Part shown: piece after piece, positions 24,403 through 33,085 of the stretch | How positions within the stretch are numbered: the first letter of the stretch is position 1 | Layout of the letters: each line of letters starts with the position of its first letter | Assembly: GCF_000717715.1 (NCBI RefSeq) | Contig: NZ_JOAI01000034.1 | Location: 1-64,000 of the forward strand | Source of the DNA: Streptomyces sp. NRRL B-24484 | Lineage (GTDB): Bacteria > Actinomycetota > Actinomycetes > Streptomycetales > Streptomycetaceae | Reading direction: 5' to 3' | Length of the DNA: 64,000 nt | Made by a program: the position numbers and the translations under genes | The notes under the pieces: model-generated | What the model was told of the DNA's origin: nothing | The model's database searches: none | The model's input: only the letters and a program-made list of their open reading frames with translations

Positions 24403-26139
24403 TCACACCCCGGACCGGTTCCACGACTGCCAGAGGGCGGCGTAGGGACCGTCGTTGGCGACCAGGTCCTCGTGCGGGCCCAGCTCGGTGAGCCGGCCGT
24501 CCTCCATCACGGCGACGCGGTCGGCGTCGTGGGCGGTGTGCAGGCGGTGGGCGATCGCGATGACGGTGCGGCCCTCCAGGACGGCGGCCAGGGCGCGTTC
24601 GGTCCGGCGGGCCGCGGTCGGGTCGAGCAGGGCGGTGGCCTCGTCCAGGATCACCGTGTGCGGGTCGGCCAGTACCACCCGGGCCAGGGCGAGTTGCTGG
24701 GCCCGGGCGCCGTCGGGCCGGTGCCCGGCGGGGCCCAGTTCGGTGTCGAGGCCGTCCGGCAGGTCGTGCGTCCAGCCGACGGCGGCCAGGGCGGCGAGCA
24801 GGTCGGCGTCGTCGGCGTCCGGCGCGGCGATCTGCAGGTTGTCGCGCAGGGTGCCGAGGAAGACGTGGTGCTCCTGGGTGACCAGGACGACCTGGCGCCG
24901 CAGCCGGTCGGGGTCGAGGCCGGCGATCGGGACGTCGCCGACGGTCACGGTGCCGGTGCGCGGTTCGTCCATCCCCGCCAGCAGCCGGCCGAGGGTGGTC
25001 TTGCCCGAGCCGGACGGGCCGACCACGGCCAGCCGCTCGCCCGGACGGATGGTCAGGCCGACCCCGTGCAGGACGTCGTCCCGGCCTTCGTAGGCGTAGC
25101 GGACGTCGGTCATCTCGATCCGGTCGTCGGCCGGTTCCGCCGAGCGGGCAGCCGGGACCTGCGGGACGTCGGCGAGCCCTTCGACGCGGGCGAAGGCGGC
25201 GCCGCTGCTCTGCAGCTGGTCGATCCAGACCACGATGGTGTCGAGCGGCGGCTCCAGCTGGCGGACGAAGAGCGCGGCGGCGACCGCCGAGCCGAGGCTG
25301 ACCATGCCGTGCGCGTGCAGCAGGCCGCCGGTCAGCAGGACCACCACCACCGGCACGGTGTACGAGGCGCTGACGATCGGGAAGAAGACGTTGCGCAGGA
25401 AGAGGGTCCGCTCGCGGGTCCGGCGGCACTCCTCGACGGCGGCCTCGCCCGCCGCGGTCCGGCGCTCCTGCAGGCCGAGCGCCTCCACCGTGCGGGCGCC
25501 GGAGGCGGTGGCGGCGAGCACCTCGGCCAGCGCGGAGTTGGCGGCGCCCTCGTCCAGGTAGCCGGAGCGGGCCCGGCGCAGGTACCAGCGGGCGCCCCAC
25601 CAGGTGCCGGCCATTCCGAGGGTTCCGCAGGCGCCGAGCAGCGGCTGGACGGCGATGATCGCGCCGACGACGAAGACGATCTGCATCAGGGCGACGAACA
25701 CGTCCGGGGCGGCGTCCCGCAGTGCGGTGCCGACGGCGGCGACGTCGGTGGTGCCGCGGGTGGCCAGGTCGCCCGTCCCCGCGCGTTCGACGGTCGCCGG
25801 GGGCAGCGCCAGCACCCGGTCGGCGAACTGCTCGCGGACCCGCGCCGAGGTGCGTTCGCCGAACCGGTGGGCGACGTACCGCGCCTGCCGGGACAGCAGC
25901 AGCTGGGCGAGCGCACCGCCCACGATGGCGAGGGCCAGCAGGTCGACGGTGCGGGTGCCGGCGCCGGCCGACACCTCGTCGACGATCCGGCCGAGCAGCC
26001 AGGGGCCCGCCAGTCCGGCGAGCGCGGCCAGTGCGTTGAGTGCGAGCAGGGCGGTGAATCCGCGGAGGTCGCCGCGGACGAGCGCCCGGGTGGCCCGGCG
26101 CACGGCGGCGGGTCCGGCGACGGGGAGGCTCGTGCTCAT
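24403..26139 (-). CDS. ABC transporter permease/ATPase, subunit with intact Walker motifs but degenerate signature
   Basis: 578 residues: six-helix exporter domain (1-310), then ATPase domain. Walker A GPSGSGKTTLG (about 375) is complete, the Q-loop is VLVTQEHHVFLG, Walker B is VILDEATALLDP and the switch His is in AIAHRLH. The LSGGQ signature is replaced by PDGARAQQLALAR, so this subunit can bind and hydrolyse ATP but lacks its own signature. It pairs with the upstream gene, whose defects are complementary. Start ATG 26139 overlaps the upstream TGA (ATGA), so the two proteins are translated together and should form a heterodimeric exporter. Substrate unknown. Confidence 0.88.
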   Translation of the reverse strand: MSTSLPVAGPAAVRRATRALVRGDLRGFTALLALNALAALAGLAGPWLLGRIVDEVSAGAGTRTVDLLALAIVGGALAQLLLSRQARYVAHRFGERTSARVREQFADRVLALPPATVERAGTGDLATRGTTDVAAVGTALRDAAPDVFVALMQIVFVVGAIIAVQPLLGACGTLGMAGTWWGARWYLRRARSGYLDEGAANSALAEVLAATASGARTVEALGLQERRTAAGEAAVEECRRTRERTLFLRNVFFPIVSASYTVPVVVVLLTGGLLHAHGMVSLGSAVAAALFVRQLEPPLDTIVVWIDQLQSSGAAFARVEGLADVPQVPAARSAEPADDRIEMTDVRYAYEGRDDVLHGVGLTIRPGERLAVVGPSGSGKTTLGRLLAGMDEPRTGTVTVGDVPIAGLDPDRLRRQVVLVTQEHHVFLGTLRDNLQIAAPDADDADLLAALAAVGWTHDLPDGLDTELGPAGHRPDGARAQQLALARVVLADPHTVILDEATALLDPTAARRTERALAAVLEGRTVIAIAHRLHTAHDADRVAVMEDGRLTELGPHEDLVANDGPYAALWQSWNRSGV

Positions 26140-27878
26140 CGGGCGGTCTCCTCGGTGGGCCGGGGGGTCGGTACGGCGGTCTCCGCCGCCTCGCCGCGGG
26201 AGACCAGGGCGCGGTACCCGGGGTGGTCGCGGAGCAGGTCGCGGTGGCGGCCGGTGGCGGCGACCCGGCCGTCGACCAGGTACTGCACGGTGTCGGCCCG
26301 GTCCAGCAGGAGCGGCGAGACGCCGGTGACCAGGGTGGTCCGTCCGGTGCGGGCGCGGCGCAGGCCGTCGGCCATCGCGGCCTCGGTGTGCGCGTCGACG
26401 GCGGAGGTCGGTTCGACGGCGAGCAGGACCTCGGGGTCCGCGGCGAGCGCCCGGGCCAGCCGCAGGCGCTGGCGCTGGCCGCCGGACAGGTTGCGGCCGT
26501 CGGACTCGATCGGGGAGTCCAGGCCGTCCGGCAGGCCGCGGAGGACGTCGAGGGCGGCGGCGGCCTCCAGGGCGGCCAGCAGGGCCGGGTCGTCCGGCCG
26601 GCGGCGGCCGGAGAGGACCTCGCGCAGCGGGCCCGCGAAGAGCGCGGCCTCGTTGTCCGCGACCAGGATCCGCTCCCGGACGGCGGACAGGGCGAGGGAG
26701 TCGAGCCGGTCGGTGCCCCACTCCGCGGCGGTCCCGGCGAACCGGCCGAGCCGGTCGACCACGGCGGCGGCGTCCTGCGGCCGGGCGCAGGCCAGGACGG
26801 TCAGCCGGCCGGGGAGCAGCTCGACGCCGGAGTCCGGGTCGCGCAGCACGGTGGGCGCGTCGGGTGCGTCGGCACCGTCCGGGCGGGTGCCCGGGTCCAG
26901 CGCGAGGAAGCGGACCACCCGGGCGGCGGCGACCAGGCCGCGGCTGATGTCCTGCCCGCTCTCGACCAGGAACTGGACGGGGAAGACCAGCACCGCCACG
27001 TAGCCGTAGACCGCGATCAGTTGACCCACCGTGATGTCGCCGGCCGCGGCGAGACGGGCGGCCGGCCAGGTCACCGCGGCGAGGAACAGCGTGGGCAGGC
27101 CGACGCCGAAGGACTGCAGCCAGCTGGTGACGGCGCCGACCCGGTAGCCGTCGGCGCACAGCTCCTGCGAGTCGCGCCGGTAGCGCCCGGCATAGGTCTC
27201 CTTGCCGCCGAGGCCGTTGAGCACCCGCAGCCCCACCGCCATGTCCTCGAACCGGGAGGCGAGCCGGCCCTGCCGTTCGCGGTAGCGGGTCTCCGCGCCG
27301 CGCAGCCGGCCGAGCAGCGGCCCCACCAGCACGGCCATCAGCAGCACTCCGAGCAGCACGACGGCGGCCAGCAGCAGGGACACCGAGCAGAGCAGGACGG
27401 CCACCGTGCCGATCGCGATCAGCGAGCCGACGCCGGGGCCGACGAAGGTCAGCGTCCGGGCGATCTGGCCGACGTCGCCGATGCCGATGGTGACCACCTC
27501 GCCGGCGGTGACCAGCCGCGGCAGGGCCGCGCCGAGCCGGACGGACTGGCCGAGCACCACCCGGACGGTGCGGAAGCTGGCGTCCATCCTGAGCCTGGTC
27601 ATGGTGCGGTGGCGCAGCATGCTGATCGCGGCGTTGAGCAGGCCGGCCACCAGGATGGCGGCGGCCCAGCCGATCAGCGCGCGCCGGTCCCCGGCCCGGA
27701 GCCCGTCGTCCACGGCGCGGGACAGCAGGTACGGCTGCAGGGTCAGCATGAGCATCCACACGATGCTCAGGACCGCCCCGGCGGTCACCCGGCCCTTCTG
27801 CCGGGCGGTCAGCCAGCAGAGGTAGCGGGCGGCGCTGCGGATGTCCGGCGTCCCCGGACCGTCATTCGGATCGTGCAC
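26136..27878 (-). CDS. ABC transporter permease/ATPase, subunit with degenerate Walker motifs but intact signature
   Basis: 580 residues: six-helix exporter domain, then a nucleotide-binding domain. The Walker A position reads LTVLACARPQDAAAVV (about 363), with no G-K-S/T. Walker B has VLLAVEPTSAVD, with Val for the Mg-binding Asp. The signature LSGGQRQRLRLAR (about 461) is perfect. It is therefore the non-catalytic partner that completes one composite ATP site with the other subunit. GTG 27878 was chosen; a TATGGT box lies close upstream, so the transcript may be nearly leaderless. Confidence 0.86.
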   Translation of the reverse strand: MHDPNDGPGTPDIRSAARYLCWLTARQKGRVTAGAVLSIVWMLMLTLQPYLLSRAVDDGLRAGDRRALIGWAAAILVAGLLNAAISMLRHRTMTRLRMDASFRTVRVVLGQSVRLGAALPRLVTAGEVVTIGIGDVGQIARTLTFVGPGVGSLIAIGTVAVLLCSVSLLLAAVVLLGVLLMAVLVGPLLGRLRGAETRYRERQGRLASRFEDMAVGLRVLNGLGGKETYAGRYRRDSQELCADGYRVGAVTSWLQSFGVGLPTLFLAAVTWPAARLAAAGDITVGQLIAVYGYVAVLVFPVQFLVESGQDISRGLVAAARVVRFLALDPGTRPDGADAPDAPTVLRDPDSGVELLPGRLTVLACARPQDAAAVVDRLGRFAGTAAEWGTDRLDSLALSAVRERILVADNEAALFAGPLREVLSGRRRPDDPALLAALEAAAALDVLRGLPDGLDSPIESDGRNLSGGQRQRLRLARALAADPEVLLAVEPTSAVDAHTEAAMADGLRRARTGRTTLVTGVSPLLLDRADTVQYLVDGRVAATGRHRDLLRDHPGYRALVSRGEAAETAVPTPRPTEETAR

Positions 27879-27943
27879 CGTCGCACCATACGGGCCGCGC
27901 CCGGCGCGGAGTCCGGCGGGCACCGCCAAAGGGCCCTCGGGGC

Positions 27944-29053
27944 CTACTCGACGGGTGCGATCAGCGTCCGGCCGTCCGCGGCCCCGGCGAAGGCCAGCAC
28001 CCGGGCGGCCTCCTCCTCGACGCCGGCCCGCGCGCCGCGCGGCAGCGGCGCGAACGGGCGGACGGTCAGCACCCCGTCCTCGGCCTTCCAGCTGCCGGCC
28101 ACCAGGCCGTCCACCAGCACGGTGCCGAGCACGATCCCGTTGACCGTCATCACCCGGGTGCGGTACTCCTCCGGCAGGATCCGGCTGCGGTCGGCGTGCG
28201 AGAGCAGCAGGTTGTCGAAGGGGGCGAGCAGCCGGACGGGGGCGGGCACCGAGGCGTCCGGGCGGGGGGCCTCCGGCAGGTCGTACAGGGTGCGGCCCCG
28301 GTCGTCGCGCAGCCGCACCAGTCGGTCGCCGAGCCGGGTCAGCACCGGGCCGATCCGGGTGAGGCCGGACCACTTCTGCACGTCGGCGGCGGTGGCCGGG
28401 CCGAAGGCGGCGAGGTAGCGGAGCACCAGCCCGTCCAGGGCGGGCGCCGGGTCGAGCGGGCGGCCGAGCCAGTGCTCGGCGGTGGTGTGCGCGGCCGGGC
28501 CGCCGCGCCCCCACAGGCCGCGCGGCGGCACCTGGACGAGCGGCAGCGCGCACCGGGCGGCCTGGGCGAGGGCGGCCGGCTCGCTGGCCGGGTACGCGGC
28601 GGCGAGCAGCGGGCCGAGCTGCTGGAAGGTCAGCGGTTCGGCGTCGACGAGCGTCCGGGCCCGGTCGGCGAGTCCGGCGAGGTCGCCGGCCGGGTCGGCG
28701 AGGTCGAGGTCGGGCAGCCGCTTGGCGTACGAGGTGCGCAGCCAGCGGTCGTGCACCGGCTGGAGCAGCGGACGCAGCGTCAGGCAGTCCTCGGCGGTGA
28801 CCAGGTGGATGGTGCCGCGCTGCAGGGCGATCCGGACGGCGGCGCGCTCCTCCAGCAGGGTGGTCAGCTGCTCGGGGCGGAAGCCCTCGGTCCGGCTGAG
28901 CAGGCCGAGGTAGGGCGGTTCGGGGGCGGCCTGGGCCTGCAGGCCGACCAGGTGGCGGACCATCGCCGCGGCGTCCAGGGTGCTGCGCTCCAGCAGGTGC
29001 TGACGGGCCAGCAGTGCCCGGCCGAGGGTGCGGGCGGTCAGCGGCGCGGTCAC
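27944..29053 (-). CDS. winged-helix DNA-binding domain protein (HTH_42 / AlkX-like)
   Basis: 369 residues. It shows the HTH_42 family pattern: LARQHLLERS near the N-terminus, MVRHLVGLQAQAAPEPPYLG, the RGTIHLVTAEDCL segment, AFGPATAADVQKWSGL (winged-helix element) and LLAPFDNLLLSHADRSRI. Relatives of this fold (AlkX/AZL group) act on DNA, some as interstrand-crosslink glycosylases, but the actinomycete members are mostly uncharacterised. GTG 29053 overlaps the GDPD stop (GTGA), implying coupling. The stop codon is TAG. Confidence 0.85.
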   Translation of the reverse strand: MTAPLTARTLGRALLARQHLLERSTLDAAAMVRHLVGLQAQAAPEPPYLGLLSRTEGFRPEQLTTLLEERAAVRIALQRGTIHLVTAEDCLTLRPLLQPVHDRWLRTSYAKRLPDLDLADPAGDLAGLADRARTLVDAEPLTFQQLGPLLAAAYPASEPAALAQAARCALPLVQVPPRGLWGRGGPAAHTTAEHWLGRPLDPAPALDGLVLRYLAAFGPATAADVQKWSGLTRIGPVLTRLGDRLVRLRDDRGRTLYDLPEAPRPDASVPAPVRLLAPFDNLLLSHADRSRILPEEYRTRVMTVNGIVLGTVLVDGLVAGSWKAEDGVLTVRPFAPLPRGARAGVEEEAARVLAFAGAADGRTLIAPVE

Positions 29054-29748
29054 GCGCCGAGCTCCCGGCGGAGCATGTCGATGCGGTTGCTGGTGACCGA
29101 GTCGACGCCGGTCCGCAGCATCCGGCGGACGGTGCGGCGCAGGTCGACCGTCCAGGTGGAGAGGAGCAGGCCGGCGTCGTGGGCGGCGTCGACGAGCCGG
29201 GGCTCGACCATGCCGAACGGCGGGTTGAGGTAGCGCGGCCGCAGGTCGTCGAGGAGCGGACGGCCGGGCAGCCGGGGCTGGCGCCAGGTCAGGGCGATCT
29301 CGGCGTCCGGGTCGAGGGCGCGGACGGCCAGCATCGCGGCGGCCGGCCCGCAGTAGGCGACCCGGTGCGCGGCGCCGAGGTCGGCGACGGCGCGGTGCGC
29401 GGCGGCGGCCGGGCCGGGCTCGTCGAGGTCGATCAGCAGGCGGGTGGCGGGCGTCTCGGCGACCGCCTTGAGCGCCTCGGTGAGGGTGGGCACCCGGGGG
29501 CCGGCGGGGTCGCCGATCCCGGCGAGCTCGTCGAGGGTGAGCCGGTCGACCCGCCGGGGGTCGTCCCACAGCCGTTCGAGGGTGGGGTCGTGCAGCAGGA
29601 CGGGCACGCCGTCACGGGTCAGCCGGACGTCCACCTCGACGGCGTCGGCGCCGGCCGCGGCGGCCGACTCGACGGAGCGCAGGGTGTTCTCGCGGTACCG
29701 GTAGGGGTCACCGCGGTGGGCGACGGCGAGCACGGTCGGGCGGCTCAT
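29050..29748 (-). CDS. glycerophosphodiester phosphodiesterase family protein
   Basis: 232 residues, a compact GDPD TIM barrel without signal peptide. The catalytic block is complete: AVAHRGDPYRYRENTLRSV (His/Arg and Glu-Asn), VEVDVRLTRDGVPVLLHDP (Glu, Asp and His) and the late strand LLSTWTVD. It hydrolyses deacylated phospholipids such as glycerophosphocholine to glycerol-3-phosphate and an alcohol using a divalent metal. It is coupled to the winged-helix gene downstream and follows the MerR-TOBE gene by 36 bp. Confidence 0.9.
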   Translation of the reverse strand: MSRPTVLAVAHRGDPYRYRENTLRSVESAAAAGADAVEVDVRLTRDGVPVLLHDPTLERLWDDPRRVDRLTLDELAGIGDPAGPRVPTLTEALKAVAETPATRLLIDLDEPGPAAAAHRAVADLGAAHRVAYCGPAAAMLAVRALDPDAEIALTWRQPRLPGRPLLDDLRPRYLNPPFGMVEPRLVDAAHDAGLLLSTWTVDLRRTVRRMLRTGVDSVTSNRIDMLRRELGA

Positions 29749-29784
29749 GGGGTGGGGCGTCTCCTCGGACGGGGCGGCGCCGCG

Positions 29785-30201
29785 TCAGCGCCGTTCGATG
29801 ACCACGTTGGTGGACTTGATGACGGCCGTGGCGGGCGCGCCGGGCACCAGGGCGAGCTCCTCGGCCGACTCCCGGCTGATCAGCGAGACCACCCGGAACG
29901 GGCCGGCCTGGATCTCGACCTGGGCGGCGACGTCGCCGAGCACCACGTCGGTGACGATCCCGGGGAAGCGGTTGCGGGCGGACGAGGGCCGGCCCTCGGA
30001 CTCCGCGTTCTCGGGCCTGGCGAGTTCGCGGGCGAAGGCGGCGAGCCGGTCGCCGGGGACGATCCGGTGGCCGTGGTCGTCCCGCGTCGCGTCGAGCCGG
30101 CCCGCGTCGACCCAGCGCCGCATGGTGTCGGCGCTGACGCCGAGCATCGCGGCGGCCTCGCCGATGCGGTACGAGTGGACCGGCCGGTCGGGCTGGGCCA
30201 T
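29785..30201 (-). CDS. MerR-type HTH plus TOBE (molybdenum-pterin-binding) domain protein
   Basis: 138 residues. Residues 8-60 form a MerR/excisionase-type winged helix (YRIGEAAAMLGVSADTMRRW, then DHGHRIVPGDRLAAF). The C-terminal 65 residues are a Mop/TOBE fold (RNRFPGIVTDVVLGDVAAQV then AVIKSTNVVIERR) that binds molybdate or tungstate in ModE-like proteins. It is likely a molybdate-responsive regulator. No modABC genes lie in this window, so its target is unknown. ATG 30201 has AGGAGAG upstream. Confidence 0.87.
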   Translation of the reverse strand: MAQPDRPVHSYRIGEAAAMLGVSADTMRRWVDAGRLDATRDDHGHRIVPGDRLAAFARELARPENAESEGRPSSARNRFPGIVTDVVLGDVAAQVEIQAGPFRVVSLISRESAEELALVPGAPATAVIKSTNVVIERR

Positions 30202-30390
30202 GGGGCTCTCCTGGCGCTCGGTTCGGGTGGTGACACCGGTACGGGAGTACGCGCCGGGTGTCCGCGGGCCATCCTGCCCTACCCCGAGGTCCTGCGGGTA
30301 ACCGCCCACGGGGGCGAGCGGGCGACACCACGGGGCACGTGGGGGCGCCTCCCGGCCGACGGTCGGACCGACCGCCCGGGACCGGATCGG

Positions 30391-30411
30391 CCGGCCGGGC
30401 ACCCCGGCCGG
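30391..30411 (-). terminator. hairpin abutting the ROK gene stop
   Basis: CCGGCCGGG and CCCGGCCGG form a perfect 9-bp stem with a 3-nt loop directly after the ROK stop codon. The rest of the 210-bp gap to the MerR-TOBE gene holds nothing else I can support. Confidence 0.6.
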
Positions 30412-31602
30412 TCAGGCGCCGCCGAAGAGGTCGCGGCGGACGGCGTCGCCCGCGGTGAGCACGGCCCCGGCGAGGACGGCGCCGCCGCCGGCCGTGCCGG
30501 CGCGGACCTCGGTGCGCAGGGGGACGAGCCGGGCGATCTCGCGTTCGACGCGGCTCGCGAGCCGGGCGCCGCCGGCCCGTCCGATCTCGCCGCCGAGCAC
30601 CACGCAGCCGGGGTCGAGCACCGCGCAGACCGAGGCCGCGCCGAGCGCGATCCGGCGGGCGTACGCGTCGAGGAAGGCGTCGGCCGCGGGACCGCCGGCC
30701 GCGGCGGCGTGCCGCACCACCTCCTCGCCGAGCGGAGCGCTGGCGGGCGGGCCGGGTTCGGGGACGGGCAGGCCGTGCGCGCGGGCGAGGTCGCAGACCG
30801 CGGCGGAGGAGACCAGCGAGTGGAAGCCGCCGGAGTCGCAGCCGCCGTCACCGCTCGGCAGTCCGGAGCCGTGCACGGGGAGGTAGCCGATCTCGCCGGT
30901 GCCGCCGGTGGCGCCGCGGCGCAGCCGGCCGTCGAGGACGACGGAGGCGCCGACGCCGTGGCTGAGCCAGATCAGCACGAAGGTGTCGCGGTCGCGGGCG
31001 GCGCCGAGCCGGTGCTCGGCGATGCCGGCGAGGTTGACCTCGTTGTCGACGGTGACCTCGGTGCGCGGATCGGCGCGCAGGGCGGTGAGGAGGTCGGTCT
31101 GGTGGCGGGAGAGGGCGCCGGAGTTCTGGTGTTCGCCGGTGGCCGGGTCGAAGAGTCCGGGGGCGCCGACGGCGACCGTGTGCAGGCGTTCGGCGCCGGC
31201 CTCGCGGGCGGCCCGGGCGAGGGCCTCCAGGGTGCGTTCGGCGAGCTGCTCGTCGGCGCCGGCGACGGTGGCGGTGGCCCGGGTGCGGCCGGTGAGGTCG
31301 GCGACCACCAGGTCGACGCCGGTGGTGCGGACGTCGAGGCCGGCGAGGAAGGCGCGGTCGGCGACCAGGGCGTAGAGCCGGGCGTTGGGTCCGCGGCGCT
31401 GCTCACCGCTCTCGCCGACGACGGCGACCAGGCCGGCCCGCTGCAGCCGTTCGAGCAGGTCGGCGACGGTGGGGCGGGAGAGTCCGGTGAGGCCGCGCAG
31501 CTCGGTTGCGGTGAGCGGGCCGCTCTCCAGCAGGAGGTCGAGCGCCAGCCGGTCGTTGATGGCCCGGGCGGTGCTGGGCGTCGCCGTGCGCACGGTCGTC
31601 AT
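30412..31602 (-). CDS. ROK family transcriptional repressor
   Basis: 396 residues. The N-terminal winged helix (LTATELRGLTGLSRPTVADL) is followed by a ROK sugar-kinase-like domain (LAGLDVRTTGVDLVVADLTG, VGAPGLFDPATG, GVGASVVLDGRLRRGATGGT, GEIGYLPV). The usual zinc motif C-x-C-G-x-x-G-C is reduced to GDGGCDSGG, with most cysteines missing, so zinc binding is doubtful. It should repress sugar genes and release DNA on binding its sugar. It is divergent from an MFS permease across 88 bp containing a perfect inverted repeat. Confidence 0.9.
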   Translation of the reverse strand: MTTVRTATPSTARAINDRLALDLLLESGPLTATELRGLTGLSRPTVADLLERLQRAGLVAVVGESGEQRRGPNARLYALVADRAFLAGLDVRTTGVDLVVADLTGRTRATATVAGADEQLAERTLEALARAAREAGAERLHTVAVGAPGLFDPATGEHQNSGALSRHQTDLLTALRADPRTEVTVDNEVNLAGIAEHRLGAARDRDTFVLIWLSHGVGASVVLDGRLRRGATGGTGEIGYLPVHGSGLPSGDGGCDSGGFHSLVSSAAVCDLARAHGLPVPEPGPPASAPLGEEVVRHAAAAGGPAADAFLDAYARRIALGAASVCAVLDPGCVVLGGEIGRAGGARLASRVEREIARLVPLRTEVRAGTAGGGAVLAGAVLTAGDAVRRDLFGGA

Positions 31603-31627
31603 GGAAGCGCATCTTTCCAGAGGTTTT

Positions 31628-31648
31628 TATCAGGGTCCCTTCCTGATA
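31628..31648. promoter_or_regulatory. probable ROK operator
   Basis: TATCAGG-N7-CCTGATA, a perfect 7-bp dyad in the 88-bp divergent region between the ROK and MFS genes. A further TTTATCGG half-site-like stretch follows. It is AT-rich against the background, as expected for a promoter/operator. Confidence 0.65.
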
Positions 31649-31690
31649 GTTTATCGGAGTCATGCTGGACAGACCGGAGAGGACGATCGC

Positions 31691-32881
31691 ATGGCGGACG
31701 AACTGCACGGCGTACGGCGCGCCAGAGTGGGCATCGCCCTGGTCTTCGCCGTGCACGGCGCGGTGACGGGCACCTTCGCCACCCGCATCCCCTGGCTCCA
31801 GGACCACCTGGACCTCGGTCCCGGCGAGCTGGGTCTCGCCCTGATCGCGCCCGCGGTCGGCTCCTTCCTGGCCATGCCGCTGGCCGGACGGATCGTGCAC
31901 CGCTACGGCGAACGCGCCGCCGTCCGCGCCCTGCTGACGGCATGGACGCTCGCCCTCGCCCTGCCCGCGCTCGCCCCGAACCTGGCCGTGCTCTGGCTCG
32001 CCCTCTTCGTGTACGGCGCCAGCGCCGGCATGTCCGACGTGGCCATGAACGCCCAGGGCGTGGCGGTCGAGGAGCGGCTCGGCCGGTCCGTCATGTCCGG
32101 GCTGCACGGCATGTGGTGCGTCGGCGGCCTGGTCGCCTCCGGCTTCGGCGTGCTCGCCGCCCACCGCGGCCTCGACGCCCGGGTGCAGTTCGGGATCGCC
32201 GCGGCCGTGCTCACCGCCCTCGCCGTGGTCGTCACCCGGCCGCTGCTCGACGTCCGCCCGGAACCGGAGGAGGAGGCGCCGCCGCGGTTCGCACTGCCGC
32301 CGCGCTCGGCCCTGCTGATCGGCCTGGTCGGTTTCTGCGCGGTCTTCGCGGAGGGCGCCAGCATGGACTGGGGCGGCGTCTACCTGCGGGACGTCACCGG
32401 AGCCTCGGCCGGCACCGCGGCCGCCTGCTACTCGGCGTTCGCCGCCACCATGGCGGCGGCCCGCCTGGCCGGCGACACCGTGGTGGAGCGGCTCGGCCCG
32501 GTGCGCAGCGTCCGGATCGGCGGCACGGTCGCCACCGCCGGCGGCCTGCTGGTCGTCCTCTCGGACGGCCCGTGGCTGGCCATCCCGGGCTTCGCGCTGA
32601 TCGGCATCGGCATCGCCGTCGTCGTCCCGCTCGCCTTCGCCGCCGCCGGCAAGTCCGGCGGCAACGCCAGCCAGGCCATCGCGGGCGTCGCCACCGTCAC
32701 CTACACCTCCGGTCTGGTCGCCCCGGCGATCGTCGGCGGCATCGCCCAGGCGACCTCGCTCACCGTCTCCTTCGCGGTGGTGACGGTGCTGGCCGCGGCA
32801 CTGATCCCGTCGGCCGGCGCCCTGCGCCGCAGGCCGACCACGGACCGCACCCCGCCCCGCGTCCCCGCCCACGTGGACTGA
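31691..32881 (+). CDS. MFS transporter (FucP/YbjJ-like), probable sugar permease
   Basis: 396 residues, about 12 membrane helices. The opening is typical (ARVGIALVFAVHGAVTGTFA, WLQDHLDLGPGELGLALI), with MFS loop motifs GRIVHRYGERAAVRA and AGDTVVERLGPVRSV. Acidic and His residues inside helices (GLHGMWCVGGL, FAEGASMDWGGVYL) resemble the fucose-permease/YbjJ branch. With the divergent ROK repressor, sugar or sugar-derivative transport is the best guess. ATG 31691 has GGAGAGG 8 nt upstream. Confidence 0.85.
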   Translation: MADELHGVRRARVGIALVFAVHGAVTGTFATRIPWLQDHLDLGPGELGLALIAPAVGSFLAMPLAGRIVHRYGERAAVRALLTAWTLALALPALAPNLAVLWLALFVYGASAGMSDVAMNAQGVAVEERLGRSVMSGLHGMWCVGGLVASGFGVLAAHRGLDARVQFGIAAAVLTALAVVVTRPLLDVRPEPEEEAPPRFALPPRSALLIGLVGFCAVFAEGASMDWGGVYLRDVTGASAGTAAACYSAFAATMAAARLAGDTVVERLGPVRSVRIGGTVATAGGLLVVLSDGPWLAIPGFALIGIGIAVVVPLAFAAAGKSGGNASQAIAGVATVTYTSGLVAPAIVGGIAQATSLTVSFAVVTVLAAALIPSAGALRRRPTTDRTPPRVPAHVD

Positions 32882-32915
32882 CCGACCCGGGTGCACCACC
32901 AGGTGGGTGCACCAC

Positions 32916-33019
32916 CAGGGGCGCGGGGAACTGCGCAATTCGGATGTGGGCCGCTGTACGGACCAGGGGTGACCCGGATTCGTCAGGAGCGCCGCCCCCG
33001 GACTGCGCAGCTCCCCCTG
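32916..33019. repeat. dispersed intergenic repeat, copy 2
   Basis: About 104 bp, opening CAGGGGCGCGGGGAACTGCG and closing GACTGCGCAGCTCCCCCTG. It matches copy 1 at 4752-4856 over most of its length. It is preceded by two tandem copies of GGGTGCACCACCAGG at about 32889-32919. It lies between the MFS and S66 peptidase genes and may terminate the MFS transcript. Confidence 0.75.
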
Positions 33020-33085
33020 CCCCTGACATCGTCGCCCTCCGAATCGGCCCACCCTCGCACCGCTGCGGATGCCATGATCACCGGC

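Noticed and set aside
23329..27003. Very long plus-strand open frame opposite the AI-2E and ABC genes
   Set aside because: It is the complement of well-supported transporter genes; its translation is Gly/Ala/Arg/His low complexity with no domain. A GC-rich shadow.
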